NCBI RefSeq assembly: GCF_000973105.1 | Contig: NC_015844.1 | Coordinates: 2,786,501-2,850,500 of the forward strand | Length of the DNA: 64,000 nt | From: Zobellia galactanivorans | GTDB lineage: Bacteria > Bacteroidota > Bacteroidia > Flavobacteriales > Flavobacteriaceae | Reading direction: 5' to 3' | Shown: in pieces, positions 52,078-63,200 of the stretch | How positions within the stretch are numbered: position 1 is the first letter of the stretch | Layout: each line of letters starts with the position of its first letter | Translations under genes and position numbers: made by a program | Notes under the pieces: generated by a model | Seen by the model: the letters and a program-made list of their open reading frames with translations, nothing else | Databases searched by the model: none | Told to the model about the DNA's origin: nothing

Positions 52078-55000
52078 ATGAAGAGTCGCCGTTATTATAC
52101 CATTGTAGTCATTTGTATGTTGTTCTTACAATGCGCTGAAAAAAAGGAATCGTCTTTAGGTAAACAAGGATCTAAGGAAGTCTCCCAACCCCTGTTTACG
52201 ATACTGTCACCAAGTGAAACACAGTTGAACTTTGTAAATATTATCAACGAGAGTCCTACCATAAATGGGGTGTTGTACGAGTATCTATACAACGGGGGCG
52301 GAGTTTCGGTAGGGGATTTAAATAATGATGGCTTACAAGACCTGTATTTTATATCCAACTTATATAGCAATAAGCTTTTTCTCAATAAGGGAGGTTTGGT
52401 GTTCGAGGAGAAGACGCTCGAAGCTGGATTAAAAGGAAAGACGGGCTTTCCTACGGGGGTAACCATGGTCGATATCAACTCAGACGGACTACTCGATATT
52501 TATATTTCGAAATCGGGAAATTATCCCAATCCCGAACATCGAAAAAATGAACTTTACATCAATCAAGGGGTAAATGATAAAGGTGTCCCTGAATTTGTAG
52601 AAGAGGCAAGCCGGTATGGTCTTGATCTTGCCCATTATTCTACCCAAGCTGCTTTTTTTGATTATGACAAAGATGGGGATCTTGATATGTTTCTTTTAAA
52701 CCACGGTATCGATCCTGCAGAAACCGAATCGAATATCGACAAACTCCTTGGCCAAAAATCGGAATATAGTAGCAATAGGTTATTTCAGAACAACGAAGGT
52801 AAATATGTCGATGTTTCGGAAAAGGTGGGGATTGTCGACAACGGTATTGGGTATGGTCTCGGTATTGCCATTGGGGACTTGAATAATGATCAATGGCCCG
52901 ATATGGTCATCGGTATGGACTATTCCGAGAAAGACCACCTGTATATCAACCAAAAGGATGGGACCTTTAAAGAGGTGGTTCAGCAGGCTACCAATCATAT
53001 TTCCAATTTTTCGATGGGTAACGATATCGCCGATATCAATAATGATGGTTATTTCGATTTTATATCGGTCGACATGGTTTCGAATAACAACTATGATTTA
53101 AAGACCAATATGAGCGGTATGAATCCCAAACGATTTCACGACCTCGTTGGCAAGGGGCTCCATTATCAATATATGTTCAATACACTACAATTGAATAATG
53201 GTAATATGTTGGAAAATAGCACGGTACCGGCTTTTTCCGATGTGGCGCAATTCGCCGGGCTTTCAAAGACCAATTGGAGCTGGGCTCCCTTGTTTTTTGA
53301 TATGAACAATGACGGATGGCAAGATGTATTTGTTTCCAATGGGGTACTGCGCTCATTTCGAAATAACGATTTTGTTATTTACAAAAGGCAACGGGTAGCA
53401 AAACTATATGACGATATAAAAAAATATGGCAATAAAGATTCCCTGATTGCATCGTACTATAGAGACCTTCTAGCGGTAATGCCAGAAAAGAAGGAAGTAA
53501 ACTTACTTTATTTGAACAATCGCGATTTTACATTTTCCGAAATGAACGGATCCTGGAAATTGAATGTACCTACCGCAACAAATGGTGCCGTTTACGCTGA
53601 TCTAGACAACGATGGTGACTTGGATATTGTCGGAAACAATATAAATGATCCCGTGACGGTTTATCGGAATAACAGTCGCGAATTGGCGCCTGATAATAAT
53701 TACTTGTCCGTCAAGTTAAGGGGTGAAAAAGGCAATATAAATGGTATTGGGGCACGAATCTCGTTGCAGTATGATGATGTAGTGCAGTCTAAGGAACTTT
53801 ATGTGTCAAGAGGGTTTCAATCGTCGGTAAGCAATAGACTGCATTACGGTACGGGGCAAAAGAACGTAATAGACAAGGTATCGATAACCTGGCCCGATGG
53901 AAAACGTCAGTCGCTTAAAGATGTGCCAACGAACCAAGAGTTGGTTTTGAAATACGATGATGCCCAGAGCGGCCTTTCGAACGATGTATCTAGCGACAAC
54001 GCATTTCTCTTTAAGGATGTATCACACGATTTAAAAAATACTTTCGAGCACAAGGAGAACGATTTTGACGACTTTCAACGTGAAATATTGCTACCCCATA
54101 AGTTCTCCCAGAACGGTCCGGCTTTAGCTGTGGGTGACGTAAATAATGACGGTTTGGATGATTTTTATATAGGAGGGGCGAAAAACGAAAGCTCCGAATT
54201 ATGGCTGCAGCAATCGAACGGTGATTTTGAGCCGTCGGGCCATCCATGGAAAGAAGATAAAATGCATGAAGACTTGGCAGCGGAATTTTTCGATGCCGAC
54301 GGCGATGGCGACCTTGATTTGTACGTGGTCTCGGGGGGCAATGAAGCAAAGGAAAACGATGACTACTATCAAGATCGGTTTTATGAAAATTTAGGAAAGG
54401 GTAAGTTTGCAAAAGGAGCGAAGGCCATTCCGAAAATAGTGACAAGCGGGGCATCGGTCAAAGCTGGCGATTTTGATAATGATGGCGATATAGATCTTTT
54501 TGTTGGGGGAAAATTGGTGCCGGGTAAGTATCCTTTTCCGGCAAAGAGTTATTTGCTTAGAAACGAAAGCAAAGCAGGTAAAATTGAATTTGTTGACGTC
54601 ACCCAAGATGTGGCGCCTTTTATGGCGGAATTCGGTTTGGTTTCGGAAGCGCAATGGGTAGATGTCGATAGTGATAATGATCTTGACCTGATTGTCGTAG
54701 GGGAGTGGATGCCCGTAAAGATTATCGAAAATGACAAGGGTAAATTTATAGATAGCACCACTAAGGCCGGTTTGGATGATCAGGTGGGTTGGTGGTTTAG
54801 TGTGGCTACGGCAGATTTTGATCAAGATGGGGATATGGATTTTATAGTGGGCAATCTAGGTGAAAACTATAAATACAAAGCCTCTGTAGAAGCACCGTTT
54901 GAAGTGTTTACAAGCGATTTTGATGGGAACGGCACACTAGATATCGTATTGGGTTACCATGAAGAAGGAAAGGTCTATCCGTTAAGGGGTAGGCAATGTT

Positions 55001-55509
55001 CATCGGATCAGATGCCTTTTATAAAAAAGAAATTCCCTAGTTATGATGATTTTGGGGCAGCCGACCTGTCAACGGTGTACGGTAAGGAAGAATTGAAAAA
55101 TTCATTGCATTACGGGGCTACTACCTTTGCCAGTTCCTATATCGAAAATTTAGGCAACTTTAAATTCAAAGTGCACCAACTCGATGCGTTGACGCAATTC
55201 TCCTCGGTCAATAGTATCCTCATTGACGATTTTAATAGTGACGGTCATGCCGATGCGCTGCTGTCGGGAAATTTGTACCAATCTGAAGTTGAAACACCCC
55301 GAAATGATGGAAGTTATGGAAATTTGCTTTTGGGGAATGGTAAAGGAGGCTTTAAGTCGCTTTTTCCATATGAGAGTGGCTTGTTCATTAAGGGAGATGT
55401 GAAAACCGCAGCGTTCATAAAAAACAATGCTTCAGGTCGTAAATATATGGTGTTTGCGAAAAATGACGATGCTTTGCAAATGGTCGAATATGTTTCTGGG
55501 AAAAATTAG
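52078..55509 (+). CDS. Lipoprotein with two seven-repeat FG-GAP/VCBS arrays and an ASPIC/UnbV segment
   Basis: A predicted surface lipoprotein of 1143 residues from the ATG at 52078 (an ATG at 52060 would add six). The signal MKSRRYYTIVVICMLFLQC places the lipid-linked Cys at about residue 19. Fourteen calcium-loop repeats of the form DxNxDGxxD occur: seven at about 80-510 (DLNNDGLQD, DINSDGLLD, DYDKDGDLD ... DLDNDGDLD), then an ASPIC/UnbV-like segment at about 600 (VSITWPDGKRQSLKD), then seven more at about 685-1055 (DVNNDGLDD, DADGDGDLD ... DFNSDGHAD). This fits two seven-bladed integrin-like propellers. CRTAC1-like proteins often sit beside SusCD; a role in ligand binding is inferred. Confidence 0.88.
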   Translation: MKSRRYYTIVVICMLFLQCAEKKESSLGKQGSKEVSQPLFTILSPSETQLNFVNIINESPTINGVLYEYLYNGGGVSVGDLNNDGLQDLYFISNLYSNKLFLNKGGLVFEEKTLEAGLKGKTGFPTGVTMVDINSDGLLDIYISKSGNYPNPEHRKNELYINQGVNDKGVPEFVEEASRYGLDLAHYSTQAAFFDYDKDGDLDMFLLNHGIDPAETESNIDKLLGQKSEYSSNRLFQNNEGKYVDVSEKVGIVDNGIGYGLGIAIGDLNNDQWPDMVIGMDYSEKDHLYINQKDGTFKEVVQQATNHISNFSMGNDIADINNDGYFDFISVDMVSNNNYDLKTNMSGMNPKRFHDLVGKGLHYQYMFNTLQLNNGNMLENSTVPAFSDVAQFAGLSKTNWSWAPLFFDMNNDGWQDVFVSNGVLRSFRNNDFVIYKRQRVAKLYDDIKKYGNKDSLIASYYRDLLAVMPEKKEVNLLYLNNRDFTFSEMNGSWKLNVPTATNGAVYADLDNDGDLDIVGNNINDPVTVYRNNSRELAPDNNYLSVKLRGEKGNINGIGARISLQYDDVVQSKELYVSRGFQSSVSNRLHYGTGQKNVIDKVSITWPDGKRQSLKDVPTNQELVLKYDDAQSGLSNDVSSDNAFLFKDVSHDLKNTFEHKENDFDDFQREILLPHKFSQNGPALAVGDVNNDGLDDFYIGGAKNESSELWLQQSNGDFEPSGHPWKEDKMHEDLAAEFFDADGDGDLDLYVVSGGNEAKENDDYYQDRFYENLGKGKFAKGAKAIPKIVTSGASVKAGDFDNDGDIDLFVGGKLVPGKYPFPAKSYLLRNESKAGKIEFVDVTQDVAPFMAEFGLVSEAQWVDVDSDNDLDLIVVGEWMPVKIIENDKGKFIDSTTKAGLDDQVGWWFSVATADFDQDGDMDFIVGNLGENYKYKASVEAPFEVFTSDFDGNGTLDIVLGYHEEGKVYPLRGRQCSSDQMPFIKKKFPSYDDFGAADLSTVYGKEELKNSLHYGATTFASSYIENLGNFKFKVHQLDALTQFSSVNSILIDDFNSDGHADALLSGNLYQSEVETPRNDGSYGNLLLGNGKGGFKSLFPYESGLFIKGDVKTAAFIKNNASGRKYMVFAKNDDALQMVEYVSGKN

Positions 55510-55525
55510 GGTACGATGGTAGGGG

Positions 55526-56161
55526 TTATTTGATGTCAACGCGCTCGCCAAAGAATTTGGGCTGTGTGTTGAACAGTAAATCGATAAAGACTTTGACCCT
55601 CGCTAAATATTCGCGTAAACGAACCTTTAGGCCCTGTCTGCCACTAATACTTTTTGCATTGTAGCCAATAGCCTTTAGACCTTTCTTTTCGGCCAGGTAG
55701 ATGGCTCGTTGATTATGGAATTCTTGGGATATAACCGTTACATCGTTTAATCCAAAAACCTCTTTGGCACGGACCATTGAATCCAGGGTCCTAAAACCGG
55801 CGAAGTCTAAGAATATTTTTTCCGCAGGGATGCCCTTGGATATCAAATCCTTCTTTATGGTATTCGGTTCGTTGTAGTAACGTGTGCCATTGTCGCCACT
55901 GACCAAGACAAAATCTATTTTTTGGGCCTGATAAAGCTCAAGGGTTGCTTCTATTCGGAAGGTGTAATACGGGTTGGGAAGCCCTCCAATTAGTTTTTTT
56001 GAAGTTCCGAGTACGATACCCACCCTATTCTTAGGAAGGGCCTCAAGGCTGTTAAAAGTTTTTCCTTCAGCCGACGAACTTATGATGAGATTACATAAAA
56101 ATATAAGTAGAAAAAGGGATGCAACAAGCGCTCCACATATTTTGTAGTAGTTTTTTCTCAT
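55526..56161 (-). CDS. SanA/YdcF-family (DUF218) membrane-anchored protein
   Basis: A 211-residue protein with an N-terminal membrane helix (about 9-29, CGALVASLFLLIFLCNLIIS) and a DUF218 domain outside the membrane. Conserved elements are RVGIVLGTSKKLIGGLPNPY, FVLVSGDNGTRYYNEP, FAGFRTLDSMVRAKEVFGL, and SQEFHNQRAIYLAEKKG, which match SanA of enterobacteria (a vancomycin-exclusion, envelope-barrier protein) more closely than YdcF or ElyC. The exact reaction is unknown. It is convergent with the VCBS lipoprotein gene, with 16 nt between stops. Confidence 0.9.
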   Translation of the reverse strand: MRKNYYKICGALVASLFLLIFLCNLIISSSAEGKTFNSLEALPKNRVGIVLGTSKKLIGGLPNPYYTFRIEATLELYQAQKIDFVLVSGDNGTRYYNEPNTIKKDLISKGIPAEKIFLDFAGFRTLDSMVRAKEVFGLNDVTVISQEFHNQRAIYLAEKKGLKAIGYNAKSISGRQGLKVRLREYLARVKVFIDLLFNTQPKFFGERVDIK

Positions 56162-56211
56162 ATAGTTCTATGTAGACCATAAATATAGTCAAAAGAAATC
56201 CACTTCGGCCT

Positions 56212-56511
56212 TTAGCAGATTAGCTCCTTTAGTTCTCTTTCAAGTTTTTGGATCTCGTTGTCGATAAGATTGTAGTTTTTTTGCTGTGCCGTCTCAAAAG
56301 TACCCAACAATTGGTTCACCTTGAACAGAATATTGCTTAAGCGTATATTGAAATTTCGGGCTTTCTCATATTTTTTGCCGTCTGAATGGGCGTAATAAGA
56401 AGATTGAAATCTATGTTTTAATTGGTATAGCTTTTCCAATAGGTGTTCCGTATGCTGTTCATATGTTTTCTTTTCAGGCCTGTTCGATGTTGGGGTGAAG
56501 TTTATGGACAT
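56212..56511 (-). CDS. Small coiled-coil hypothetical protein
   Basis: A 99-residue protein, no family recognised. It is helix-rich with a Gln/Lys/Glu pattern typical of coiled coils: EHLLEKLYQLKHRFQSSYYA and, at the C-terminus, NYNLIDNEIQKLERELKELI. No signal peptide or membrane segment follows from the ATG at 56511. A longer reading from 56598 would add 29 residues (FTVFIRQAYFFKPGLAHNYS) that look unrelated, so the shorter start is preferred. It lies 50 nt upstream of the SanA-like gene on the same strand. Moderate confidence because of size and lack of homology evidence. Confidence 0.55.
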   Translation of the reverse strand: MSINFTPTSNRPEKKTYEQHTEHLLEKLYQLKHRFQSSYYAHSDGKKYEKARNFNIRLSNILFKVNQLLGTFETAQQKNYNLIDNEIQKLERELKELIC

Positions 56512-57110
56512 ATTGCTATAATTATGGGCGAGGCCCGGTTTGAAAAAATAGGCTTGCCGAATGAATACAGTAAATCGAGATACAGATAGTAACGTCAATA
56601 ATTGCGAAACACACAGCTTTTTTCGACGAGTGGTGCAATTTTTTCTGTTTCATTGGCTGATTTTTGATAATACAATAATGATATTGACTTGCAATTTGCT
56701 TCGTTTTAAGGTTTAAAATAGAAAAAATAGGCCCTCGAGCATTTTTTTCCATTATGACTAGAGGTAATTGTATCATACTAAAATAAGAAAAATGAAAATA
56801 AGACGTAAGAAAAGACATCATTGATTTTATACGTTAAAACGACCACTATGCATTTCGTCGACAAAAGACTGTATATCAGCTATTTTAAATTTGTGTTATC
56901 GCGGTAATCCAAATAAATCGCTTAGGTTTAAAACAATTAACCCCACGAATTCTTACCTTTTATTTTTCCCATATTGCTTGGATTTTAGTAGTTGTTTGAC
57001 CAAACCGACCTATTAAAAATGAAGCAGACCAAACCAAGTGTCTGGAGTGACGTTTTTCGTCATTTCGGAACGTTACCGATTACCCTATTATCTTCCCCCA
57101 TCAATTTTAT

Positions 57111-57137
57111 CCGGTATATCTACCGGTCGAGTACTCG
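57111..57137. promoter_or_regulatory. Adjacent inverted repeats upstream of the giant gene
   Basis: CCGGTA-TATC-TACCGG (57111-57126) and the perfect palindrome CGAGTACTCG (57128-57137) are one base apart, 103-129 bases before the start codon. Candidate operator or leader structure. Confidence 0.35.
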
Positions 57138-57142
57138 TGCTC

Positions 57143-57174
57143 ATTTTTCTCCCCCATTTATTTTTCTCCCCCAT
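57143..57174. repeat. 15-nt direct repeat
   Basis: ATTTTTCTCCCCCAT occurs at 57143-57157 and again at 57160-57174, exact copies with a 17-base period, 66-97 bases before the giant gene. Confidence 0.75.
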
Positions 57175-57178
57175 ACCA

Positions 57179-57198
57179 ACGAAGCTTACGCGCTTCGT
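57179..57198 (+). repeat. Hairpin in the 5' leader of the giant gene
   Basis: ACGAAGC, loop TTACGC, GCTTCGT, a perfect 7-bp stem 41 bases before the ATG at 57240. Possibly a leader structure affecting translation or mRNA stability. Confidence 0.4.
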
Positions 57199-57239
57199 CT
57201 TCAAAATCTGAATTCCAAATCAACTTTACACATTAGCGT

Positions 57240-60200
57240 ATGAAAAAAATTACTCTCCTGACCGTATTGGTTTTGTTGACCACATTTACTTTTGGGCAGA
57301 CCCCGTGTTCGCCTATTAGTACCTTAAACTGTGCAGAAATAGCATCTGAATTGCCCTTGAGCCTAAGTTTTGACGGTTCGGATGCGGGGGTTCTTAATTC
57401 CGGATTTACCATGGTAGATCCACCATCTTCCCGATTGGCGGCTGATGATCTTGGTGCCGATCCGAACGTGCCCGGACTCTTATCTGACCATATTTCGATT
57501 AGTGGCGGAAGCTTAAACCTTACGGCGACCAATGGGATAAATTATAGCCAACTCTCGGGGACTCCCAATAGTACGCTTACCAATTCCCAGATGAACGCCC
57601 TTGGCACCGGATTCCCCATAGGAAGTAATGTAATAGAGGTCTCCGCTACCATAGATCAACCCGATTTTACCGCTACGGCAGGTAATAAATCACAACAAGC
57701 GGGAATATGGTTGGGGCTAAATGAAGACAATTTTGTAAAATTGGTAGTCGTAAAAAGCTCTGCTACCGAGCAAAAAATACAGATGCTCCTAGAGCAGACC
57801 GATCCTGTAAATTCAGCTAATTTGATCCTGTCGGAATTCAATACTTCGGCCTTTGCGGCCAGTACGGTATCTTCCATAGGGTTCAAACTCGTGGTCGACC
57901 CTTCCGATAACTCGGTAAGGGGCTATTACAGTTTAGACGGGGGTGAAATGCTTCTGGTAACGGGGGTGGACGAATTTATGACGGCACCGACTTCATTTTT
58001 TGCCGGGGTCGACCATGACAACGATGGTGCAAGCGCGGCTTTGACCTATGCTGGAATCATGACCTCCACCAGAAGGGCGACCTCTGGAAACATGGTGGTT
58101 TCGTATAAGGATTTTTCTGTTGATGAAATCATCTTGGCCAATACGGAAACGGACATTTCAACTTTTGTACTCCTAGACGAAACAGGGGCTGCGCTAATAG
58201 ATACCGAAGCACATACCATAAACATAGAAGTGGATAATACTTCTGACCTAACGGCCTTGGCTCCGCAGATTACACTTTCTTCAGGGGCCAATAGTACTCC
58301 GGCATCCGGAGTGCCCGTTGATTTCAGTAATGGTCCGGTTACCTATACCGTTACGGCGGAAGATGGCGCTACGACCCAAGATTGGTCGGTTATAGTGGTT
58401 AAGGAAGAACTTCCCTTTGAGGCACATATCAATTTTCAAGATAACCCTAGCGTGACCATTCCTCCAGCCGGATATCTGGCCGACTACGGAAAAGCTTTTG
58501 GAAATGCTGCCGTGACTTTAAATGACAATAGTTTTAACTATGGTTGGAAACTGGCCGCTTCAGGAAATCCTTTTGATGCTTCGGAGGAAGTTGCGGGCAA
58601 CGCTACAGGGGTCGGTCGTATGCGTCTAGGGAATATATCGAATTATAATGCGGCTCCACTTCAGGAAAAATTGGAAGGGACCTTGGTCCATTTTCAAGGG
58701 GACAATATTTCAGGTTGGGGCAACACCCAGGCCCGAAAGAACGAACTGTTCTGGGAAATGGAAATTCCCAATGGGGTCTATGAGGTAACTATAGGACTTG
58801 GGGATAAGGCCGTGGGGAATACCGATAGTCGACACAGTGCTACCGTTGAAGGCTACTCCATTATTTCCGCTTTTGTTCCCGCTGAGCAGGAAGTACGTAC
58901 TTCCACTATGGTGGTACAGGTATCCGATGGACTGTTGACAATTGACGGAACAGGTGGATTTAACTCCAAAATCACGCATATCGATGTGGTGGAAACTACC
59001 GCAAGCCCCGTAAACGGAATATTGGCCTTTACTCCGGCTACTGCCGACCAAACCATAGAAGCGGGGGAAAGCACAAGCTTTGTCGCCGAGTTGGCCGGTG
59101 CGGGTGCCGTTGATATTGGTTTGGCCATCAATGATAATATTGACGAAACCGCTAGTAACGGTTGGCTTACCCTTCCTGTAAAAAATGATATCGGATCATA
59201 TGAATTTACTATGGACGGAACTTCCCTCTTAGTAGGGGATGTCCGAAATGCACAGGTTATTGCTACGGCAAAGGGTTTTGTTCCGGCCGTATTGGATATA
59301 GACTTGACGGTTACGTCGGTTGCGCCTTCATCATTTTCCTTTTTAGATGATTTTGATACCTATGCCCTGGGTAACTTACATGAGGTGGCACCTACGCAAT
59401 GGCTCAAGGAGAAGCCCGTTGACGTGGCCATACCGGTTTTAGGGGAAGGAATTACCCCAAACACCACCCAGTCCCTTGATTTTTCCAATGGAGCCCATAC
59501 GCACGACTTGATACCCTTAACGGAAGCCCCGATAACCTTGGAGGCCGACCAGCCGTTTTATTTTAGCACCTATTTTAAGGTGGGGAGCGTAAGCAACAGG
59601 GTCCGTACGGCTATTCTCATCGCTGATGATGTGCCTGGAGATCAATGGGTAAGGGAACAGGTGGCCAGTGATGGCAGTAGTGGCCTTATAGCCCGAATTG
59701 GCTTGGCAGGCCCCGGTTCCGATAACGGAAATTTACCGGTAGAATCTGATAAGACCTTCCAGTTCGTGGTAAAAGGCGAATGGGATGGAGCCGGTACCAT
59801 TAACTATTCTTGGACCATTGAACCCAAGCTCGATTTGGCCCAGACGGTATGGACCGCGGCAGGAAGCCATACAGTAGAGGGAACCCCCAAGATCGATCGC
59901 TTGTTCATCAGTTCGGTGGGTACCAACGATGCTAAAATTGGAGGGATACGTCTCGCTTCGGATTATTCCGTAGTAGTGACCGAGGAATTGAATTCAGCTC
60001 CCCTTATGGAAGATCAAGTCTTTGCTATTGCGGAAGATGCTCCTGTGGGGACTTCCATTGCTACCCTAGTGGCTTCCGATTCGGATTCGGATCCCTTGAC
60101 CTACGCGATTACCGCAGGTAACGATGCTGGAACCTTTGCCCTAGATCCCAACAATGGGGAACTGACTACCTTAACTCCCTTAGATGCCGAGACCGTGGCA

Positions 60201-63200
60201 CAATATGTACTTACGGTCGAGGTCGGTGATGGAACGAATACCGTTTCTGCCCAAATCACGGTCAATGTTGACGACGTGGTTGAGGTCTCGCCCTGTAGCC
60301 CCTTGAGTTCGTTGCCTTGTGATCAATTGGAAGCATCACTGCCCTTAGCGCTCGACTTTACCACAGCCAATGGCAAGTTGTCCGACTCGGGCTTTACCAT
60401 GGTGTTGGAACCGAGTGCCAGGTTGGCTTCTGATAACGGCCTTGCCGATGAAAATATTACCGGATACGCTCCCGGTCTTTTGGGACGGGATGCTTCCGGA
60501 CTCTCAATAACAAGTACTAAAGGTATTTTTTACAGTCAGTTGCCCGCTCAGGGCACACCGAATAGTACGGAGACCAATTCACAAATGAATGCCTTGGGCC
60601 TTGGTTTGCCCCTACCGTCAACCGTATTCAGCGTATCGGCTACTCTCGAAAATCCCGATTTTTCCTTGAGTGCGGGAAATAATTCGCAACAGGCGGGTAT
60701 TTGGTATGGGCTTGATGAGGATCATATCGTAAAATTAGCGGTCGCAAAAACGGGGAACACGACTAGGAAAGTCCAGCTACATTTAGAGAACATGGATGGG
60801 ACTTCCTCCCAAACGGCCTACTTTGAATTGAATACGGGTAATTTGGCCTCAAATACGGGAGATATTAATCTGCGTATGGAATTTGATCCCGTAAATAATA
60901 CGGTTTCGGGATATTATTCGCTTGATGGAGGAACCGAAGTCTTGGTCTCCCAAGGCGGAACGAACAGTTTATCCGTACCGGCCAGTTATTTTTCAGGAAG
61001 TACCTACGATACCGAAAATCCGGCACAGCTATTGAACTTTGCCGGAATATTCACCACGCACAGAAGAGCGGATGTAGACCAAAGCATTACGGCCCTGTTC
61101 AAGGATTTTGCCGTAGAAGGGGAGCCAGAGCCCTTAGTCCTTTCCTTCGATATCAACGAGTTGAATTTTAGCGGGGAACAGGGCTCCGATATCGCTACGC
61201 AGAGTGTTACCGTTTCTGCCAGCTCGGGTAATCCCACCTTTGTGCTTTCCGATGATCCCGATGCGGCTTCGTGGTTGATCTTGCCAACGGATCCGGTATT
61301 GGGCGAAATAGAATTTGAGGTTCGCTCGGATATTCCCGTAGGCTCTTACGGTACTACCGTTTTTGCAAGCGATCAACCTGATCTGGGCTATGCCAATGCG
61401 GAAATGACGATCAATTTGGAAATTACCGAAGCGGTCAATGATTTTGCGGTAAACATCAATTTTTCAGATCAGGTTACGGACGCTCCGGCAGGTTATGAAA
61501 AAGATGGGGGTGATGCCTATGCCGATAGGGGTAACGGTTTTTCTTATGGATGGTTGGATGCAAATACATCACAGCCCGCCGATTTATCCAAAAATGGAAG
61601 AAACAGGGCCGTCTCAGGGGTAAGCGACTTGAACAATACCCTGATACATATGCAATATGGGGATGTTTCCTCCAATGCATCCAATGGTTACCTGGCCGAT
61701 GCCAAATGGGAAATTGAAGTGCCGAACGGTGATTATTTGGTAACGGTTTTCGTAGGTGACCCCGATGTCGATACTCCTGCATCCAATACTCCCGCCCATA
61801 GGATAAATGCCGAAGGGGTGACCTTGGTGAACGACTATGTGCCTACGGGTACGGCCGGTGCAAGTTCCAGGTTTACATCGGAAAGTGCCATAGTAAATGT
61901 TAGCGATAATAGACTCACCCTTGATCCCTTAGGTGGATCCGGTAAGAATACAAAAATCAATAGTGTGCAGATAGTGGCCACTTCCGTGGGTATACAGACC
62001 CCAAAGGTAGTCGGGATAACCCCACCTGAGGGGGCTACGGGGGTATCGGTGAGCACTAGTGTTTCCGCCAATAACCTCTTTCTTCCAAACTCCGATACCA
62101 ATGGTAATGCGGGGGTTGACAATACGACCATCACCAACGCTACGGTACGCTTGTTTAAACAAGGGAGTACTACCCCTATTGGGGCCAGTGTTAATGGAAC
62201 CGGTGGTGGCGATGCCATTAATTTGGTACCGAACCTCCCATTGGAGGCCAATACCGTTTATGTTTTTGAAATTGATGGGGTGTTGGATTTGGTAGGGGAA
62301 CCTTTCGAATTCTTTACTTCTTCATTTACTACAGGTGATGGAAATACCGGACCGGTTACCGATTTGGACAACGTTTCATTTACCAATGCGGGCGTCGTGG
62401 GTTCAAATGGAAAATATTCGACCCTTACCATAGGACCTGATGACAAGTTGTACGGATTGGAAATCTCAGGGGATATTCACCGATGGAACATAGATACGGA
62501 CGGAACCCTGACCGATGAGGAAGTACTTACGGCTTGGAAAACCGCTTATGGAGGAAGCCGCACTTCCGTGGGGCTTGTTTTTGATCCTGCGGCTACCTCG
62601 TCTAACTTGATCGCCTACGTTTCGCACGATTCGGGAGGCTTGAATAGCGCTCCGGACTGGGATGGAAAAATATCTAGACTCACTGGGGCCAACCTAGAAA
62701 ACGAACAATTGCTGGTGACCGATTTACCTCGGTCTACCAAAGATCACTTAACCAATAGTCTCACGTTTAGACCCGGAGAACCCAATGTAATCTATTTTAA
62801 CCAAGGGAGTAATAGTGCCGCAGGGAAACCCGATAACTCTTGGGGCAATAGGGAAGAAAGTTTATTGACGGCTGCAACGCTGAGGTTGGATCTTTCCCTT
62901 TTACCGGGTACTTTACCATTGAACGTAAGGACCACGAGGGATGCCATGGCGATAAACAACGTGGATGTCAATTCCCCGACCTTGGATGGCTTATACAATC
63001 CGTATTACGTAAATGCACCTTTAAAATTGTTCGCTACAGGTATTCGTAATGCCTACGATTTGGTATGGCATTCCAATGGACAATTGTACGTACCGGCGAA
63101 CGGGACCGCAGGCGGTAGTAATGCTCCGGCATCTATTGATGGCACACGACGGCCCGATGGTTCGTTTTACGATCATAGCAACCCCTTGTATCCTGTTGTT

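Larger units (their letters stand above)
56512..57239. other. 728-bp non-coding region upstream of the giant secreted protein
   Basis: No open frame here looks coding. It holds several repeat elements just before the giant gene: GACCAAACC twice (56998-57006 and 57027-57035), a stem-loop CCGGTA/TACCGG (57111-57126), the palindrome CGAGTACTCG (57128-57137), a 15-nt direct repeat with 17-base period (57143-57174), and an ACGAAGC/GCTTCGT hairpin (57179-57198). No TAnnTTTG box was found at a fitting distance from the ATG at 57240. Confidence 0.5.

Noticed and set aside
56522-56821. Minus-strand 99-codon frame overlapping the small coiled-coil gene
   Set aside because: Low-complexity, aromatic and Ile-rich translation, overlaps the more credible reading at 56212-56511, and shows no recognisable motif.
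56992-57243. Plus-strand 83-codon frame just before the giant gene
   Set aside because: It ends on the first bases of the giant gene, covers the repeat-rich leader, and its translation looks non-coding. A leader peptide cannot be fully excluded.
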